Of a DNA stretch of 40,363 nucleotides, positions 1 to 8,588 are shown piece by piece. Both the position numbers and the translations under genes were made by a program. Each line of letters opens with the position of its first letter. The stretch's first letter is position 1. Below the pieces are notes generated by a model. The model saw only the letters and a program-made list of their open reading frames with translations, was not told where the DNA came from and ran no database searches. The DNA comes from Nostoc sp. NMS8 (GTDB lineage: Bacteria > Cyanobacteriota > Cyanobacteriia > Cyanobacteriales > Nostocaceae), in NCBI RefSeq assembly GCF_017115045.1, contig NZ_JABXKK010000116.1:1-40363 (forward strand), in the 5' to 3' direction.

Positions 1-570
1 ACGACCCTTATTTATGAATTCACTATTTTGTTATTCTGTCAATGCGTAAGTCCTATATTTTATGAATTTTGACAATATAACCACAAGTTATAATACTTAA
101 AACTGAGAATATATAAAATGATAAAAATGGTATTGTAATTTTAAATAACTTATTTTTTAATTCAAGCATAATTGATATCCTAAATACAATTATTAAAATG
201 TAAGTAAAAACGGTTAAATAACCGTATAAAATATGGTTTCAATTATTGATATCGACTTATATATACATATATAAGTGCTATCCGTAAACAGCTTATTCTT
301 TTAAGTTAAGCAACTATTACCGACTTGTTAACCTTTCTTAACGGTCACAATGGCAACAATGATGTCTGCTTACTCGATTATAAAAATAATGTATAGTATA
401 AAATACTAATATTTTGTAAATTTTGTATGTTGATTAAGTTAGTAAAACATAAAGAAGACGAATATATACTTAGATAAGTTGGTTAAAAAGCGATTACCAC
501 GGCACGAACAAGCATCTAATAAGTTTTAGTAATTAATGGAACTGAAGAGTCTAAGCTTGTCTTTAGCAAA
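1..570. other. AT-rich non-coding stretch at the window edge
   Basis: No convincing gene is visible here on either strand. The stretch is AT-rich and contains one repeat end (37-57, listed separately). Two TTAAC-containing octamers at 327-334 and 337-344 resemble Pho-box halves but are spaced 10 rather than 11 bp apart. It could be the upstream or downstream region of a gene outside the window. Confidence 0.5.
37..57. repeat. Solo end of the short inverted-repeat element seen at 26212-26388
   Basis: The sequence TGCGTAAGTCCTA with the preceding GTCAA matches the right end of the element at 26212-26388, including the upstream TTCTGTCAA. No matching left end is visible in the window, so this is either the right end of a copy that starts outside it or a decayed relic. 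Confidence 0.55.
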
Positions 571-579
571 ACCGAGAAT

Positions 580-705
580 ACTGTGAATTTAGGCTGGTGT
601 TTGGTTAAAAAAGAAACAAAAAAATTATCAAATCCATCACCAATTGGTTATAAATCCGTGCTTGTGCCCCTGCATACGGCGGTTGAGTTACTAGTAGCTA
701 GCAGG
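580..705 (+). pseudogene. Truncated copy of the 5' end of the DUF58 gene
   Basis: About 125 bp here align with the leader and first codons of the intact DUF58 gene at 2253-2370. They share ACTGTGAATTTAGG, GGTTAAAAAAGAAAC, CATCACCAATTGGTTA and GTGCCCCTGC. The start codon has become AAA, and the reading frame is then lost near 700. It lies in the same orientation as the intact gene, about 1.67 kb upstream, with a DUF29 gene and a VapBC pair between the copies. It is most likely a decayed partial duplication; it may come from a paralogue. Confidence 0.8.
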
Positions 706-812
706 CATCATTCTTACAGAAAGCGATCGCCATTGCCGTGCATTTTGTCAAATTTTTGAGTCAAAATGAAGAGGACTGAAAAAGGATTATTCTCATGACT
801 ATTCGTGAAACT

Positions 813-841
813 GCGTAGGCGTAGCCCGTCGTAGACATCGC
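813..841. repeat. Nostoc-type dispersed repeat (GTAGCCCGTCGTAGAC family)
   Basis: This is a copy of a roughly 29-bp repeat with core GGCGTAGCCCGTCGTAGACA. The same element, in one or other orientation, is found at 3405-3434, 11863-11891, 13716-13745, 13795-13823 (diverged) and 14689-14718. Confidence 0.75.
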
Positions 842-888
842 TTTTGGTGCTGCTTTCATTTCACAAAAATAAGATAAGACTGGTATCT

Positions 889-1332
889 TTAAGGTAAATA
901 ATTGTCATCTAATAATTGAATAAGAGTGTAAGGACACTTTTCTAGAAAAATAGTTAAATCGGTTTTAATTTTCACAAGATCAACCGCACTTTGATAAATA
1001 TCCTCTAAATCATCCTGTAACTTGTTTATTAAATTCGTCGTTAAATGATTATTTAAGTCATATCTAAAGGTTTTAATTTCTCCAATCCAATGACGATGGT
1101 TTCTTTCATATTCCACCTGCCAGTATTGGAGTAATAATATATGAATAATAATTTGCCTTGAAAGACCTTTGGCTTTAGCTAAATCTCTTTTACCCAAACT
1201 GATTAATTCCTCAATTAAGTTTTCTAAATCAAGTTGGTTAAACTGCTTTTGCTTTAATAATTTAATAGTTTCTTCTAGCCATAAATTTTCATCGGTTTCA
1301 TAGAGTTGTTTTAAGTTGGTAGTAATTGTCAT
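889..1332 (-). CDS. DUF29 family protein
   Basis: This 147-residue protein matches the cyanobacterial DUF29 pattern: an N-terminal LYETDENLWLEET stretch, then the LENLIEELISLG helix (about 36-47) and a central LLQYWQVEYERNHRHW segment (about 67-82). It has no signal peptide or membrane segment. The family is widely expanded in cyanobacteria and its biochemical role is not known to me. It sits alone on the minus strand, divergent from a toxin-antitoxin pair, and between the two copies of the DUF58 5' end. This suggests it is accessory DNA. Confidence 0.85.
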   Translation of the reverse strand: MTITTNLKQLYETDENLWLEETIKLLKQKQFNQLDLENLIEELISLGKRDLAKAKGLSRQIIIHILLLQYWQVEYERNHRHWIGEIKTFRYDLNNHLTTNLINKLQDDLEDIYQSAVDLVKIKTDLTIFLEKCPYTLIQLLDDNYLP

Positions 1333-1430
1333 ATTTTTACCTTCTACCTATATTCGATAATTTAATCATATACAATTATAAATTTATAGATGCAAACCAC
1401 CAAAATCCAGAGAACTGCTAAAGACTATCA

Positions 1431-1655
1431 ATGCACCAAGTTAATTTGAAAGAAGCTGAGACTCGCCTAGCAGAATTAATTGAAGAGGCGGCTGGTGGAG
1501 AAGAAGTCATCATCACGCGTAATGATGGGACATCTTTCAAGATTGTGCCACTTAATGTAGAGTTACGCCCCAAGTTTGGTAGTGCTAGGGGTTTAGTAAA
1601 AATGTCAGATGATTTTGATGAGCCGTTGGCAGATTTTGAGGAATACGCTCAATGA
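1431..1655 (+). CDS. Type II antitoxin, Phd/YefM-like (VapB role)
   Basis: This 74-residue protein begins MHQVNLKEAETRLAELIEEA and continues GEEVIITRNDGTSFKIVPL, the usual Phd/YefM fold in which the N-terminal half binds DNA. The acidic C-terminal tail (DDFDEPLADFEEYA) is the sort of segment that wraps the toxin. Its stop overlaps the start of the downstream PIN-domain gene by four bases (ATGA), the classic arrangement of an antitoxin-toxin operon. It is expected to repress its own promoter. The family is clear; the exact partner class name is by context. Confidence 0.88.
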   Translation: MHQVNLKEAETRLAELIEEAAGGEEVIITRNDGTSFKIVPLNVELRPKFGSARGLVKMSDDFDEPLADFEEYAQ

Positions 1656-2038
1656 GGCTCCTGCTCGACACCCATACGTTTTTATGGTTTATTGAGGGCA
1701 GTTTCAATCTCAGTGAGACAGCAAAAAACCTGATTGAAGATCAGGAAAATCAAAGATTTTTGAGCATTGGGAGTCTTTGGGAAATTTCTATCAAGGTCAG
1801 TATCGACAAGCTAAAACTGGAAATGACTTTTTCTGAGTTGGTCAAACAACAAGTTTATGGTAACGCTATTGAATTGCTCGAAATACGACCAGAACATTTA
1901 GATGAGTTAGCAAAGCTGCCTTTTTACCATAAAGATCCATTTGATCGGCTCATAATTTCTCAAAGTTTGGTGGAGAGCATACCTATAATTACTAAAGACA
2001 GCGTGTTTGAAAGTTATCCTGTACAGATATTGTGGTGA
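1652..2038 (+). CDS. PIN-domain ribonuclease toxin (VapC-like)
   Basis: This 128-residue PIN-domain protein has the acidic residues expected for metal-dependent RNA cleavage: D6 in LLLDTHTFLW, E44 in GSLWEISIK, D95/D98 in KDPFDRLI and D116 in ITKD. It therefore appears catalytically intact. It overlaps the Phd-like antitoxin gene by four bases, so the two are translationally coupled. Known relatives cleave tRNA or rRNA and are silenced by the antitoxin; the specific target here cannot be read from sequence. The pair lies between two copies of the DUF58 5' end. Confidence 0.9.
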   Translation: MRLLLDTHTFLWFIEGSFNLSETAKNLIEDQENQRFLSIGSLWEISIKVSIDKLKLEMTFSELVKQQVYGNAIELLEIRPEHLDELAKLPFYHKDPFDRLIISQSLVESIPIITKDSVFESYPVQILW

Positions 2039-2290
2039 ATTGTACCGCATTTACACAGAAAGTTATTGGCAAAAGTCGAGGTCGGAAAGCGATGCTTACG
2101 GCAGCAATGCTCAAGACTAGTTAAGGCTTGTGCCTATACTAAAAAGGAAAGACTAGAAGAATCTTAATCTCAAAATGCTATTAATCGAGAGACATTTGTA
2201 AGCCAAATTATAGAGTGGTTTCGATAAGAACATCAGGCACAACCCGTGAGACACTGTGAATTTAGGGTGGTGTTGGGTTAAAAAAGAAAC

Positions 2291-3472
2291 ATGAAAATCA
2301 TCAAAACCATCACCAATTGGTTAGAAACTCGCGCCAGTGCCCCTGCTTATGGCGGTTGGGTACTAGCAGCAACGGCTATTTGTTTTTTTGGCGCAGGTAT
2401 CAATACGATGGCTGGTTGGCTATACGCCATTAGCGGCATCAGTTTTGCCCTTTTGGGTGTAGCAGCCATCTTACCGCCGCGATCGCTCACAGGTCTATCC
2501 ATCACCCGCCGTCCCATTAAACCTGTGTCAGCAGGTGACGATCTAACGGTGGAATTAGAAATCTGCAATCAAACACAGCAGCCTATCAGCTTATTGCAAG
2601 TTGAAGATATACTGCCCTTCGTCTTAGGGAAACCAGTACAAAAGGCAATCGAAACAATTCCTAGCCAAGGCAGTTACCGTTGGGTATATTACCACCCGAC
2701 TCAGCGCCGGGGTGTTTATCGCTGGCACACAGTAGAACTCGGTTCTGGTGCGCCTTTGGGGTTATTTTGGTGTCGCCGTCAGCGTGATTGTGCTGCCACA
2801 GCGATCGTTTATCCTACAGTGTTACCTCTGGCTACCTGCCCCCTAGTAGATGAAATGGGGCAAGAAGAGAGCAAAAGGGGCGATCCTCGTGGTAGACCAT
2901 TGCAGACAGCGACAACAGGGCTAGTGCGATCGCTCCGTCCTTATCGCATCGGAGATCCCACCCGTCTGATTCACTGGCGAACTAGTGCCCGCTACGGGGA
3001 ATTAAGGGTGCGAGAGTTAGAAATGGTAACAGGTGGACAAGAAATAGTTATTGCCCTCGATAGTACTAGCAATTGGGAAGAAGAAAACTTTGAACAAGCA
3101 GTAATTGCCGCAGCATCACTGTATTTTTATGCACAGCAACAACAATTAGAGGTGCAGTTATGGACAGCATCAACAAGTTTAATTAAAGGCGATCGCTTTG
3201 TTTTAGAAACCTTGGCAGCAACCGCAGCCTTAGAAGATGCCAGTTCAGTAGTTCCTAAAAGCTATCCCTTGATTTGGCTGACTCAAAACCCCCTGAGCCT
3301 TGCTAAACTTCCTCAAGGTAGTCGCTGGGTTTTGTGGCCAAATATTTCTGCACCAGCTGAACAAGAGGTAATTAATTGGGAGCATCCTGGTATAGTTTTG
3401 CAAAGCGATGTCTCCGACGGGCTACGCCTACGCCCACTGCAAGCCCAACTACAAAAAACATTACGGTCATAA
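2291..3472 (+). CDS. DUF58 domain protein with two N-terminal membrane segments
   Basis: This 393-residue protein has two hydrophobic segments near the N terminus (about 20-62). Its DUF58 signature GLVRSLRPYRIGDPTRLIHW with RTSARYGELRVRELE lies at about 208-245. The following segment (VIALDSTSNWEEENFEQAV) is like a von Willebrand A strand and loop. DUF58 proteins usually accompany MoxR ATPases; none is in the window. Codons for residues 372-381 (DVSDGLRLRP) come from a dispersed genomic repeat, so the C terminus has been altered by a repeat insertion. A truncated copy of its 5' end lies at 580-705. Family is firm, function unknown. Confidence 0.9.
   Translation: MKIIKTITNWLETRASAPAYGGWVLAATAICFFGAGINTMAGWLYAISGISFALLGVAAILPPRSLTGLSITRRPIKPVSAGDDLTVELEICNQTQQPISLLQVEDILPFVLGKPVQKAIETIPSQGSYRWVYYHPTQRRGVYRWHTVELGSGAPLGLFWCRRQRDCAATAIVYPTVLPLATCPLVDEMGQEESKRGDPRGRPLQTATTGLVRSLRPYRIGDPTRLIHWRTSARYGELRVRELEMVTGGQEIVIALDSTSNWEEENFEQAVIAAASLYFYAQQQQLEVQLWTASTSLIKGDRFVLETLAATAALEDASSVVPKSYPLIWLTQNPLSLAKLPQGSRWVLWPNISAPAEQEVINWEHPGIVLQSDVSDGLRLRPLQAQLQKTLRS
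3405..3434. repeat. Dispersed repeat embedded in the DUF58 coding region
   Basis: The stretch matches the intergenic repeat with core CGACGGGCTACGCCTACGC (compare 13716-13745 and 14689-14718), with one change. It is read in frame, adds about ten residues and leaves the normal-looking end LQAQLQKTLRS intact. Confidence 0.8.
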
Positions 3473-3475
3473 ACT

Positions 3476-3780
3476 GCAAGGGCATTGGGCGAATGGCACT
3501 AAGAAAAGGGAAAATCGTTGAGGCAGCAGGGGTGCAGAGGAGCAGGGGAGAAAGAAGAAGTTTTAGGTATTTGCGTTCGGATATTTAGAAATTCCCCTCT
3601 GCACCCTTGCCCCCCTGCCCCTCTGCAATCTTTACGCTGCATACTCTTCAGCTTAACTTAGTGCCATTCGGCATTGGGCATTGAAAAGAGGCAGAGGGGC
3701 AGGGTGCAGGGGGCGCAGGGGAAGATTCTTCTCCCCTGCTCCCTGCTCCCTGCCCTTACGCGTCCCCAATCCCCACGCAA
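3476..3780. repeat. G/C-rich inverted-repeat spacer
   Basis: CGAATGGCACTAAG at 3490-3503 is repeated inverted at 3657-3670. Between the arms, purine-rich tracts (GCAGGGGTGCAGAGG type) pair imperfectly with pyrimidine-rich tracts, so a long hairpin is possible. A further purine/pyrimidine pair continues to about 3770. It follows the DUF58 stop and could end transcription, but it looks like a repeat family also seen at 7541-7640. No gene is seen between 3473 and 3938. Confidence 0.55.
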
Positions 3781-3938
3781 GTTAAACTTTTATGATTTCC
3801 TAGATTTTGTCTAATCCCAGCAACCAGACATATCAGGCTTTGAGCGTAGGTAAGACAATTGGAGCAAGCAAGGTTGGGGAAATACACCCAGTAATCCTCT
3901 AGTGAGGCTGAGGTACAATGCAAAGAAATATTTAAATT

Positions 3939-4313
3939 ATGAACGACATGATCGCATCAGAACATAACACAAAATCCAGCGATAAAAGCCTAGAGGCAAT
4001 GCGGCATTTTTCCGAGCAATACGCCAAGCGTACTGGAACATACTTCTGTTCTGAACCTTCTGTCACCGCAGTCGTGATTGAAGGACTAGCCAAACATAAA
4101 GACGATCTGGGTGCGCCTTTATGTCCTTGTCGCCATTATGAAGATAAAGAAGCTGAGATTCACGCCACATATTGGAACTGTCCTTGTGTGCCAATGAGAG
4201 AACGCAAAGAGTGCCATTGCATGTTATTCCTCACCTCTGACAACGAGTTTGCTGGAGACAAACAAGAAATTTCTCTGGAAACAATCAAAGAAGTACGAGA
4301 CAGCATGGGATGA
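3939..4313 (+). CDS. ftrC: Ferredoxin-thioredoxin reductase, catalytic (beta) chain
   Basis: This is the iron-sulfur subunit that passes electrons from photosynthetic ferredoxin to thioredoxin in the light. All the expected cysteines are visible: C62 and C64 in LCPC, C81 and C83 in NCPC, C92 and C94 in CHC. These form the 4Fe-4S ligands and the active-site disulfide in this family. An extra C37 is present. At 124 residues the length is normal. The start could also be the ATG at 3948. The stop overlaps the next gene by four bases, so the two are probably co-translated. The variable chain is not in the window. Confidence 0.95.
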   Translation: MNDMIASEHNTKSSDKSLEAMRHFSEQYAKRTGTYFCSEPSVTAVVIEGLAKHKDDLGAPLCPCRHYEDKEAEIHATYWNCPCVPMRERKECHCMLFLTSDNEFAGDKQEISLETIKEVRDSMG

Positions 4314-4702
4314 GCGAAATCATCCCCCAAGAGTTTTGGCAAGGCGTAGAACAGTTCAATTCTGGAGAGTTCTACGCTTGTCATGACACTTTAGAGGCTT
4401 TGTGGATTGAAGCTGGCGAACCAGAAAAAAGCTTTTATCAAGGCATTCTCCAAATTGCTGTGGCACTGTATCATTTGGAAAATCGGAACTGGCGAGGTGC
4501 TGTAATTCTATTGGGAGAAGGCAGCAATCGCCTACGCCGTTACCCATCTAGTTACGGCGGCGTTGACGTAGATGAGCTATTGAGTCAGAGCGCAGCGTTG
4601 TTGACGAATTTACAACAAATAGGGCCAGATAAAATTGCTGCTGGCGATCTGGGCGAAAATCAAATCTTATCTTTGCCTAGAATTGTGCTAAGTACTGATT
4701 AG
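4310..4702 (+). CDS. DUF309 family protein
   Basis: This 130-residue protein has the DUF309 hallmarks: FNSGEFYACHDTLEALW (about 16-32), then FYQGILQIAVALYHLENRNWRGA and LLGEGSNRLRRYP. The family is all-helical with conserved His, Glu and Asp residues; its activity is unknown to me. The start codon overlaps the ftrC stop (ATGA), so it is very likely in an operon with ftrC, an arrangement that may hint at a redox- or light-linked role. That link is inference only. Confidence 0.88.
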   Translation: MSEIIPQEFWQGVEQFNSGEFYACHDTLEALWIEAGEPEKSFYQGILQIAVALYHLENRNWRGAVILLGEGSNRLRRYPSSYGGVDVDELLSQSAALLTNLQQIGPDKIAAGDLGENQILSLPRIVLSTD

Positions 4703-4795
4703 ACATCTGGTGAAATTAATTATGCCTTGTCCGAAATTCCTAGTAGGCATAATTCATGAATTGTGCCTACGTCATTTTCACTCAGATGTCAATTA
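4703..4795. terminator. Nested inverted repeats after the ftrC-DUF309 operon
   Basis: AATTATGCC (4718-4726) pairs with GGCATAATT (4746-4754). A second near-palindrome centred on TTCATGAA covers 4744-4769. GACATCT at the left pairs with AGATGTC at the right edge. It can fold as a hairpin after the DUF309 stop, but no clean U tract follows. It may be a repeat element acting as a terminator. Confidence 0.4.
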
Positions 4796-4936
4796 GCTGA
4801 AACCTTGAGGTTGAGGGTAGCGTCACTATTTCAGCCAGTAGTTATCGTAAATCACTCCAGATTGTATATTTCATAATCTGGATAAAGTACTTGAGATAAT
4901 TAGAATGCAAGCTGAAATCCTAAATCCCTAATTCTT

Positions 4937-5434
4937 ATGATGCTCTGCTATCAATTGCCCATGTCACAGTTCCGTCGCTTTGGATTAGCTTTAATGCTGC
5001 CAGCTGCACTCTTAGGCGCTTTTGCCTTCCCTACCCAAGTACAAACCGCTACTGCACAAACATCTCAGGCAAATCGCCCCCTGACTATCCGCGCTGATGT
5101 GCAAGAATATGATGCTAAAAATCAAGTAATCACCGCTCGCGGTAATGTGCAAATGTTGTATCCGGCTCGCCAAATTCAGGCAACATCTGCCCAAGCACAG
5201 TATTTTAGTAAAGAACGCCGAATTGATTTCAGTGGTAACGTCTATATTTTGCAACAGGGCGGTAACAGTATCCGAGCAGAGAAAGTAACCTATTTAATCG
5301 ATGAAGGGCGATTTGTGGCTTTACCCCAATCCAACCGTCAGGTAGAGTCCATCTACATGATCGAGGAATCAAATAATAGCGGACAAACTGCGACACCTGC
5401 CCCACAAACACCACCTTTGAAGCCTTCTAATTAG
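4937..5434 (+). CDS. lptA: LptA/OstA-like periplasmic lipopolysaccharide transport protein
   Basis: This 165-residue exported protein has a signal peptide (FRRFGLALMLPAALLGAFAF, with cleavage likely after the AQT region near 42). It then has OstA-like beta repeats: PLTIRADVQEYDAKNQVITA, RGNVQMLYPARQIQATSAQA and ERRIDFSGNVYILQQGGNSI. In the Lpt machine such proteins form the bridge that carries LPS across the periplasm. It is followed by an LptB-like ATPase 30 bp downstream and an LptF/G permease, which supports the call. Translation could instead begin at the ATG at 4961. Confidence 0.85.
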   Translation: MMLCYQLPMSQFRRFGLALMLPAALLGAFAFPTQVQTATAQTSQANRPLTIRADVQEYDAKNQVITARGNVQMLYPARQIQATSAQAQYFSKERRIDFSGNVYILQQGGNSIRAEKVTYLIDEGRFVALPQSNRQVESIYMIEESNNSGQTATPAPQTPPLKPSN

Positions 5435-5464
5435 CATTTACCACCAAGAAAGGGTGCTTCCAGC

Positions 5465-6193
5465 GTGAAAATTGTTTTAGAGAATATTCACAAATCTTAC
5501 GGCAAACGAGTAATTGTGAATCGTGTCAATCTTTCTGTTGCTCAGGGCGAAATCGTTGGTTTACTAGGCCCCAATGGGGCTGGTAAAACGACGACCTTTT
5601 ACATTGCCACAGGTTTAGAAAAACCCAATCAAGGAAAAGTTTGGCTGGGTAGTTTAGACGTGACGGGAATGCCAATGGACAAAAGGGCACGATTGGGTAT
5701 TGGTTATCTAGCACAAGAAGCAAGTGTTTTTCGCCAACTCTCGGTAGAGGATAATATTCTGTTAGTGCTAGAGCAAACTAATGTGCCACGATGGGAGTGG
5801 TCAAGGCGACTCAAAACTTTACTGGAGGAGTTTCGGTTGGAAAAATTGGCTAAGAGTAAAGGAATTCAACTTTCTGGTGGTCAGCGACGACGGACGGAAT
5901 TAGCAAGGTCTTTAGCTGCTGGACGAGAAGGGCCAAAATTTTTACTTTTGGATGAACCATTTGCGGGAGTTGATCCGATCGCAGTTTCAGAAATTCAGCA
6001 AATTGTCGCACAACTGCGCGATCGCGGTATGGGAATCTTAATTACAGATCATAATGTCCGCGAAACCCTTGCCATCACCGATCGCGCCTACATCATGCGT
6101 GAGGGACAAATCCTCGCTTTCGGTACTGCTGACGAACTCTATAGCAACCCCCTTGTGCGGCAATATTATTTAGGAGATAATTTTCAAGCCTAA
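5465..6193 (+). CDS. lptB: LptB-like ABC ATPase for lipopolysaccharide export
   Basis: This 242-residue ATPase has Walker A GPNGAGKT (35-42), the ABC signature LSGGQRRR (about 136-143), Walker B FLLLDEPFAGVDP (about 159-171) and the switch histidine in ITDHNVRE (about 196). Length and the VFRQLSVEDNI segment after the Q-loop fit LptB. It starts at GTG. It probably energises the LptF/G permease encoded 150 bp downstream and works with the LptA-like protein upstream. Confidence 0.92.
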   Translation: MKIVLENIHKSYGKRVIVNRVNLSVAQGEIVGLLGPNGAGKTTTFYIATGLEKPNQGKVWLGSLDVTGMPMDKRARLGIGYLAQEASVFRQLSVEDNILLVLEQTNVPRWEWSRRLKTLLEEFRLEKLAKSKGIQLSGGQRRRTELARSLAAGREGPKFLLLDEPFAGVDPIAVSEIQQIVAQLRDRGMGILITDHNVRETLAITDRAYIMREGQILAFGTADELYSNPLVRQYYLGDNFQA

Positions 6194-6346
6194 ATTAACA
6201 ATTATTAATTAATAAAGGATATTTTTATTGTTCATTCTTAAGCATAAATTTCTTAGTTAATTCTCAATCATTGAGAATTTTATTTTGATATTAAACATAT
6301 ACTTTGCTTCACAAGAATTGCCAATATTTTACTTTTCAAGTTGCTT

Positions 6347-7522
6347 ATGATATCAAAGAAACTCTCGTCTTTTAACAGTCCCTATTCGCTGCTGCCTTTT
6401 ACGATCATGGATCGCTACCTTGCTAGCGAATTGTTAGCGCCGTTTTTCTTTGGTGTCGGAGCTTTTTCATCACTTGGTGTCACCATTGATGCTGTATTTG
6501 ATCTCATCAGAAAAATCGTAGAATCTGGGCTACCCATAGACATCGCTATTCAAGTTTTTTTGTTAAAATTTCCCAACTTTATCGTCTTAGCCTTTCCCAT
6601 GTCTACGCTGCTGGCTACTTTGATGACCTACAGTCGTCTTTCTAGCGAGAGTGAACTAATTGCCCTGCGTGGTTGTGGCGTAAGTGTCTATCGTCTGGTG
6701 CTAACTGCTGTGATGTTAAGTCTTGTGGTTACAGGATTGACATTTGTGTTTAACGAACAAATTGCACCAGCAGCAAATTATCAAGCGGCGATGACTCTGG
6801 ATAAAGCCCTGAAATCAGACAAGCCAATTTTGAAACAGCAAAATATTTTCTATCCTGAATATCAGGATGTTGCCCAGCCGGATGGTTCTAAGAATCGGAT
6901 ATTAACACGCTTGTTTTACGCCGACCAATTTGATGGTAAGCGTATGACAGGTTTGACGATTATAGATCGCTCAACGAAAGGTCTAAATCAAATTCTGGTA
7001 TCAGAATCCGCCCAGTGGAATCCTTCTCAAAATGTTTGGGATTTTTATAACGGTACGATCTATTTTGTCGCGGCCGATCGCTCTTATCGCAACATCGTTA
7101 GATTTGAACACCAACAACTGCAACTACCGCGCACCCCATTAAGTCTGGCAGAAAAAAGTCGAGACTATGGTGAGATGAATATTTCTGAAGCACTACAGCA
7201 ACTAGAAGTGGAAAATCTTGGTGGCGATCGCCAAAAAATTCGTAAACTTGAAGTGCGGATTCAACAAAAAATCTCCTTGCCCTTTGTATGCGTAGTTTTT
7301 GGCTTAGTCGGCGCAGCAATGGGAAGCATACCCCAACGGACTGGCAGAGGTACCAGCTTTGGGATTAGTGTCATAGTAATATTTTCGTATTACTTAATTT
7401 TCTTTATTAGTGGTGCGATCGCACAAGCAGGTGTTCTCTCTCCCTTTATGGGGGCTTGGTTCCCCAACTTTCTTTTTTTGGGAATAGGCCTATTCTTATT
7501 GATGCGAGTTGCTAGACGGTAA
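6347..7522 (+). CDS. LptF/LptG (YjgP/YjgQ) family permease
   Basis: The protein has the family layout: a first membrane pair (LLAPFFFGVGAFSSLGVTID, then FPNFIVLAFPMSTLLATLMT), the SRLSSESELIALRGCGVSVY loop that contacts the ATPase, a long periplasmic beta domain (about 140-300) and three C-terminal membrane helices (FVCVVFGLVGAAMG onward). It extracts LPS from the inner membrane. Cyanobacteria often have one such gene where enterobacteria have two, so F or G cannot be assigned. The start is uncertain: ATG 6347 is used, TTG 6341 is possible, and ATG 6407 (MDRYLASELL) is where similarity to the family begins. Confidence 0.9.
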   Translation: MISKKLSSFNSPYSLLPFTIMDRYLASELLAPFFFGVGAFSSLGVTIDAVFDLIRKIVESGLPIDIAIQVFLLKFPNFIVLAFPMSTLLATLMTYSRLSSESELIALRGCGVSVYRLVLTAVMLSLVVTGLTFVFNEQIAPAANYQAAMTLDKALKSDKPILKQQNIFYPEYQDVAQPDGSKNRILTRLFYADQFDGKRMTGLTIIDRSTKGLNQILVSESAQWNPSQNVWDFYNGTIYFVAADRSYRNIVRFEHQQLQLPRTPLSLAEKSRDYGEMNISEALQQLEVENLGGDRQKIRKLEVRIQQKISLPFVCVVFGLVGAAMGSIPQRTGRGTSFGISVIVIFSYYLIFFISGAIAQAGVLSPFMGAWFPNFLFLGIGLFLLMRVARR

Positions 7523-7540
7523 ATTGAGATAGCAAGAAGT

Positions 7541-7640
7541 AGGGGGCAGAGGTGCAGAAGAGGAGCAGGGAAGCTCTTAGCTGGAAGCAAGAGAGAATTT
7601 TCCCCTCCGCCCCCTGCACCCCGCCCCTCTGCCTCTTTTC
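7541..7640. terminator. G/C-rich hairpin between convergent genes
   Basis: GGGGGCAGAGGTGCAG near 7542 faces a complementary CTGCACCCCGCCCCTCTGCC near 7614. The arms lie between the end of the LptF/G gene and the end of the CBS gene, so the structure could stop transcription from both sides. It belongs to the same purine-rich spacer family as 3476-3780. Confidence 0.5.
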
Positions 7641-7671
7641 AATGCCCAATGCCCCTTTTATCTTCATTCAA

Positions 7672-8292
7672 TTATGGGTGATAATTTCGACATTCCGGTG
7701 CATGTGGGTTTTCCTTGCAGTATTCTTCAAAAGAGACTTTGGCTGATACCATACCCTCAGCTTTTTGATGAGCTGCTTCTGCCTGGAGTTCTTCTACCTC
7801 ATCCCACGCCGCCGCACAGGATTTAGAATAAGCACCTTGTTCGGTGCAAATAGCACGAGCCTGCTCAATTGCTTTTTGAATTCTCTCCTCCAGCAGTGGC
7901 GCTTTTGGTGCTTCCACAAAGTCGCTTTTGGTCAAAATGTCGGTAATTGAGATGATGCCCAACAGCTTACCTTGAATCACAGGTGCGCGATGAATCCCAG
8001 TATTAGCAAATAACCGCGCTACATATTCCACACCCAAATCAGGATTGACAACAATGCAGGGTTTGCTCATAATTTCATAAACCCGCACTTGCTTTGGATC
8101 TTTACCGTAGGCTGTTACCTTATAGACAATATCCGTTGCTGTGACAATGCCATAAGCGTCATTCTCATGGCGACAATCCACAACCAGCGCTCGTAATCCT
8201 TTGTCCTTCATCAGCCCCACCGCTTCAGCAACAGTTGCCGAACCGCGAATAGTAACTACCTCTTTGGTCATGATATCTTCAGCTTTCATCAT
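7672..8292 (-). CDS. CBS-domain pair protein
   Basis: The protein has two CBS motifs: MKAEDIMTKEVVTIRGSATV with LMKDKGLRALVVVD-type strands (about 1-65), then VYEIMSKPCIVVNPDLGVEY with GIHRAPVIQGKLLGIISITD (about 70-130). A C-terminal helical tail has two cysteines near the end (CTEQGAYSKSC and CKENPHAPEC). CBS pairs bind adenosine nucleotides and tune partner proteins. I chose the ATG at 8292 because AGGAG lies about 10 bases before it; an ATG at 8355 in the same frame is less likely. The partner is unknown. Confidence 0.85.
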   Translation of the reverse strand: MMKAEDIMTKEVVTIRGSATVAEAVGLMKDKGLRALVVDCRHENDAYGIVTATDIVYKVTAYGKDPKQVRVYEIMSKPCIVVNPDLGVEYVARLFANTGIHRAPVIQGKLLGIISITDILTKSDFVEAPKAPLLEERIQKAIEQARAICTEQGAYSKSCAAAWDEVEELQAEAAHQKAEGMVSAKVSFEEYCKENPHAPECRNYHP

Positions 8293-8569
8293 TGCTGTAG
8301 TCTCCTGGTTAATAGTCCGGTGCAGCACAACGCCCTTATGGACGTATCGAAGCATTGCAGCGCACAGTTGGCTAAATATTAAAGTAAAAAAAGTTGAACT
8401 TTTGCCCAGCTACAACAATAAATTAGACTAGTTATCAACTCCTGATGTTATCCAATGTGACCAATGCCCCAAAACTAAGCATAAATTGCGATAAAATTCT
8501 GCTAATCAACAAATGATGAGTGGAAATTGACCAGTCAGGGACTTCCAGAAAATAAACTATTCCATCAAT

Positions 8570-8588
8570 AATAATGATAATCATTTAA
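8570..8588. promoter_or_regulatory. Candidate Fur box
   Basis: AATAATGATAATCATTTAA closely matches the classic Fur consensus GATAATGATAATCATTATC, differing mainly at the ends. It lies 278 bp upstream of the CBS gene start and overlaps the left arm of the hairpin at 8587-8632. Which gene it would control is unclear. Confidence 0.5.

Noticed and set aside
327..344. Pho box near the left window edge
   Set aside because: The two octamers (GTTAACCT and CTTAACGG) are 10 bp apart, not 11, and no gene starts downstream that they could serve.
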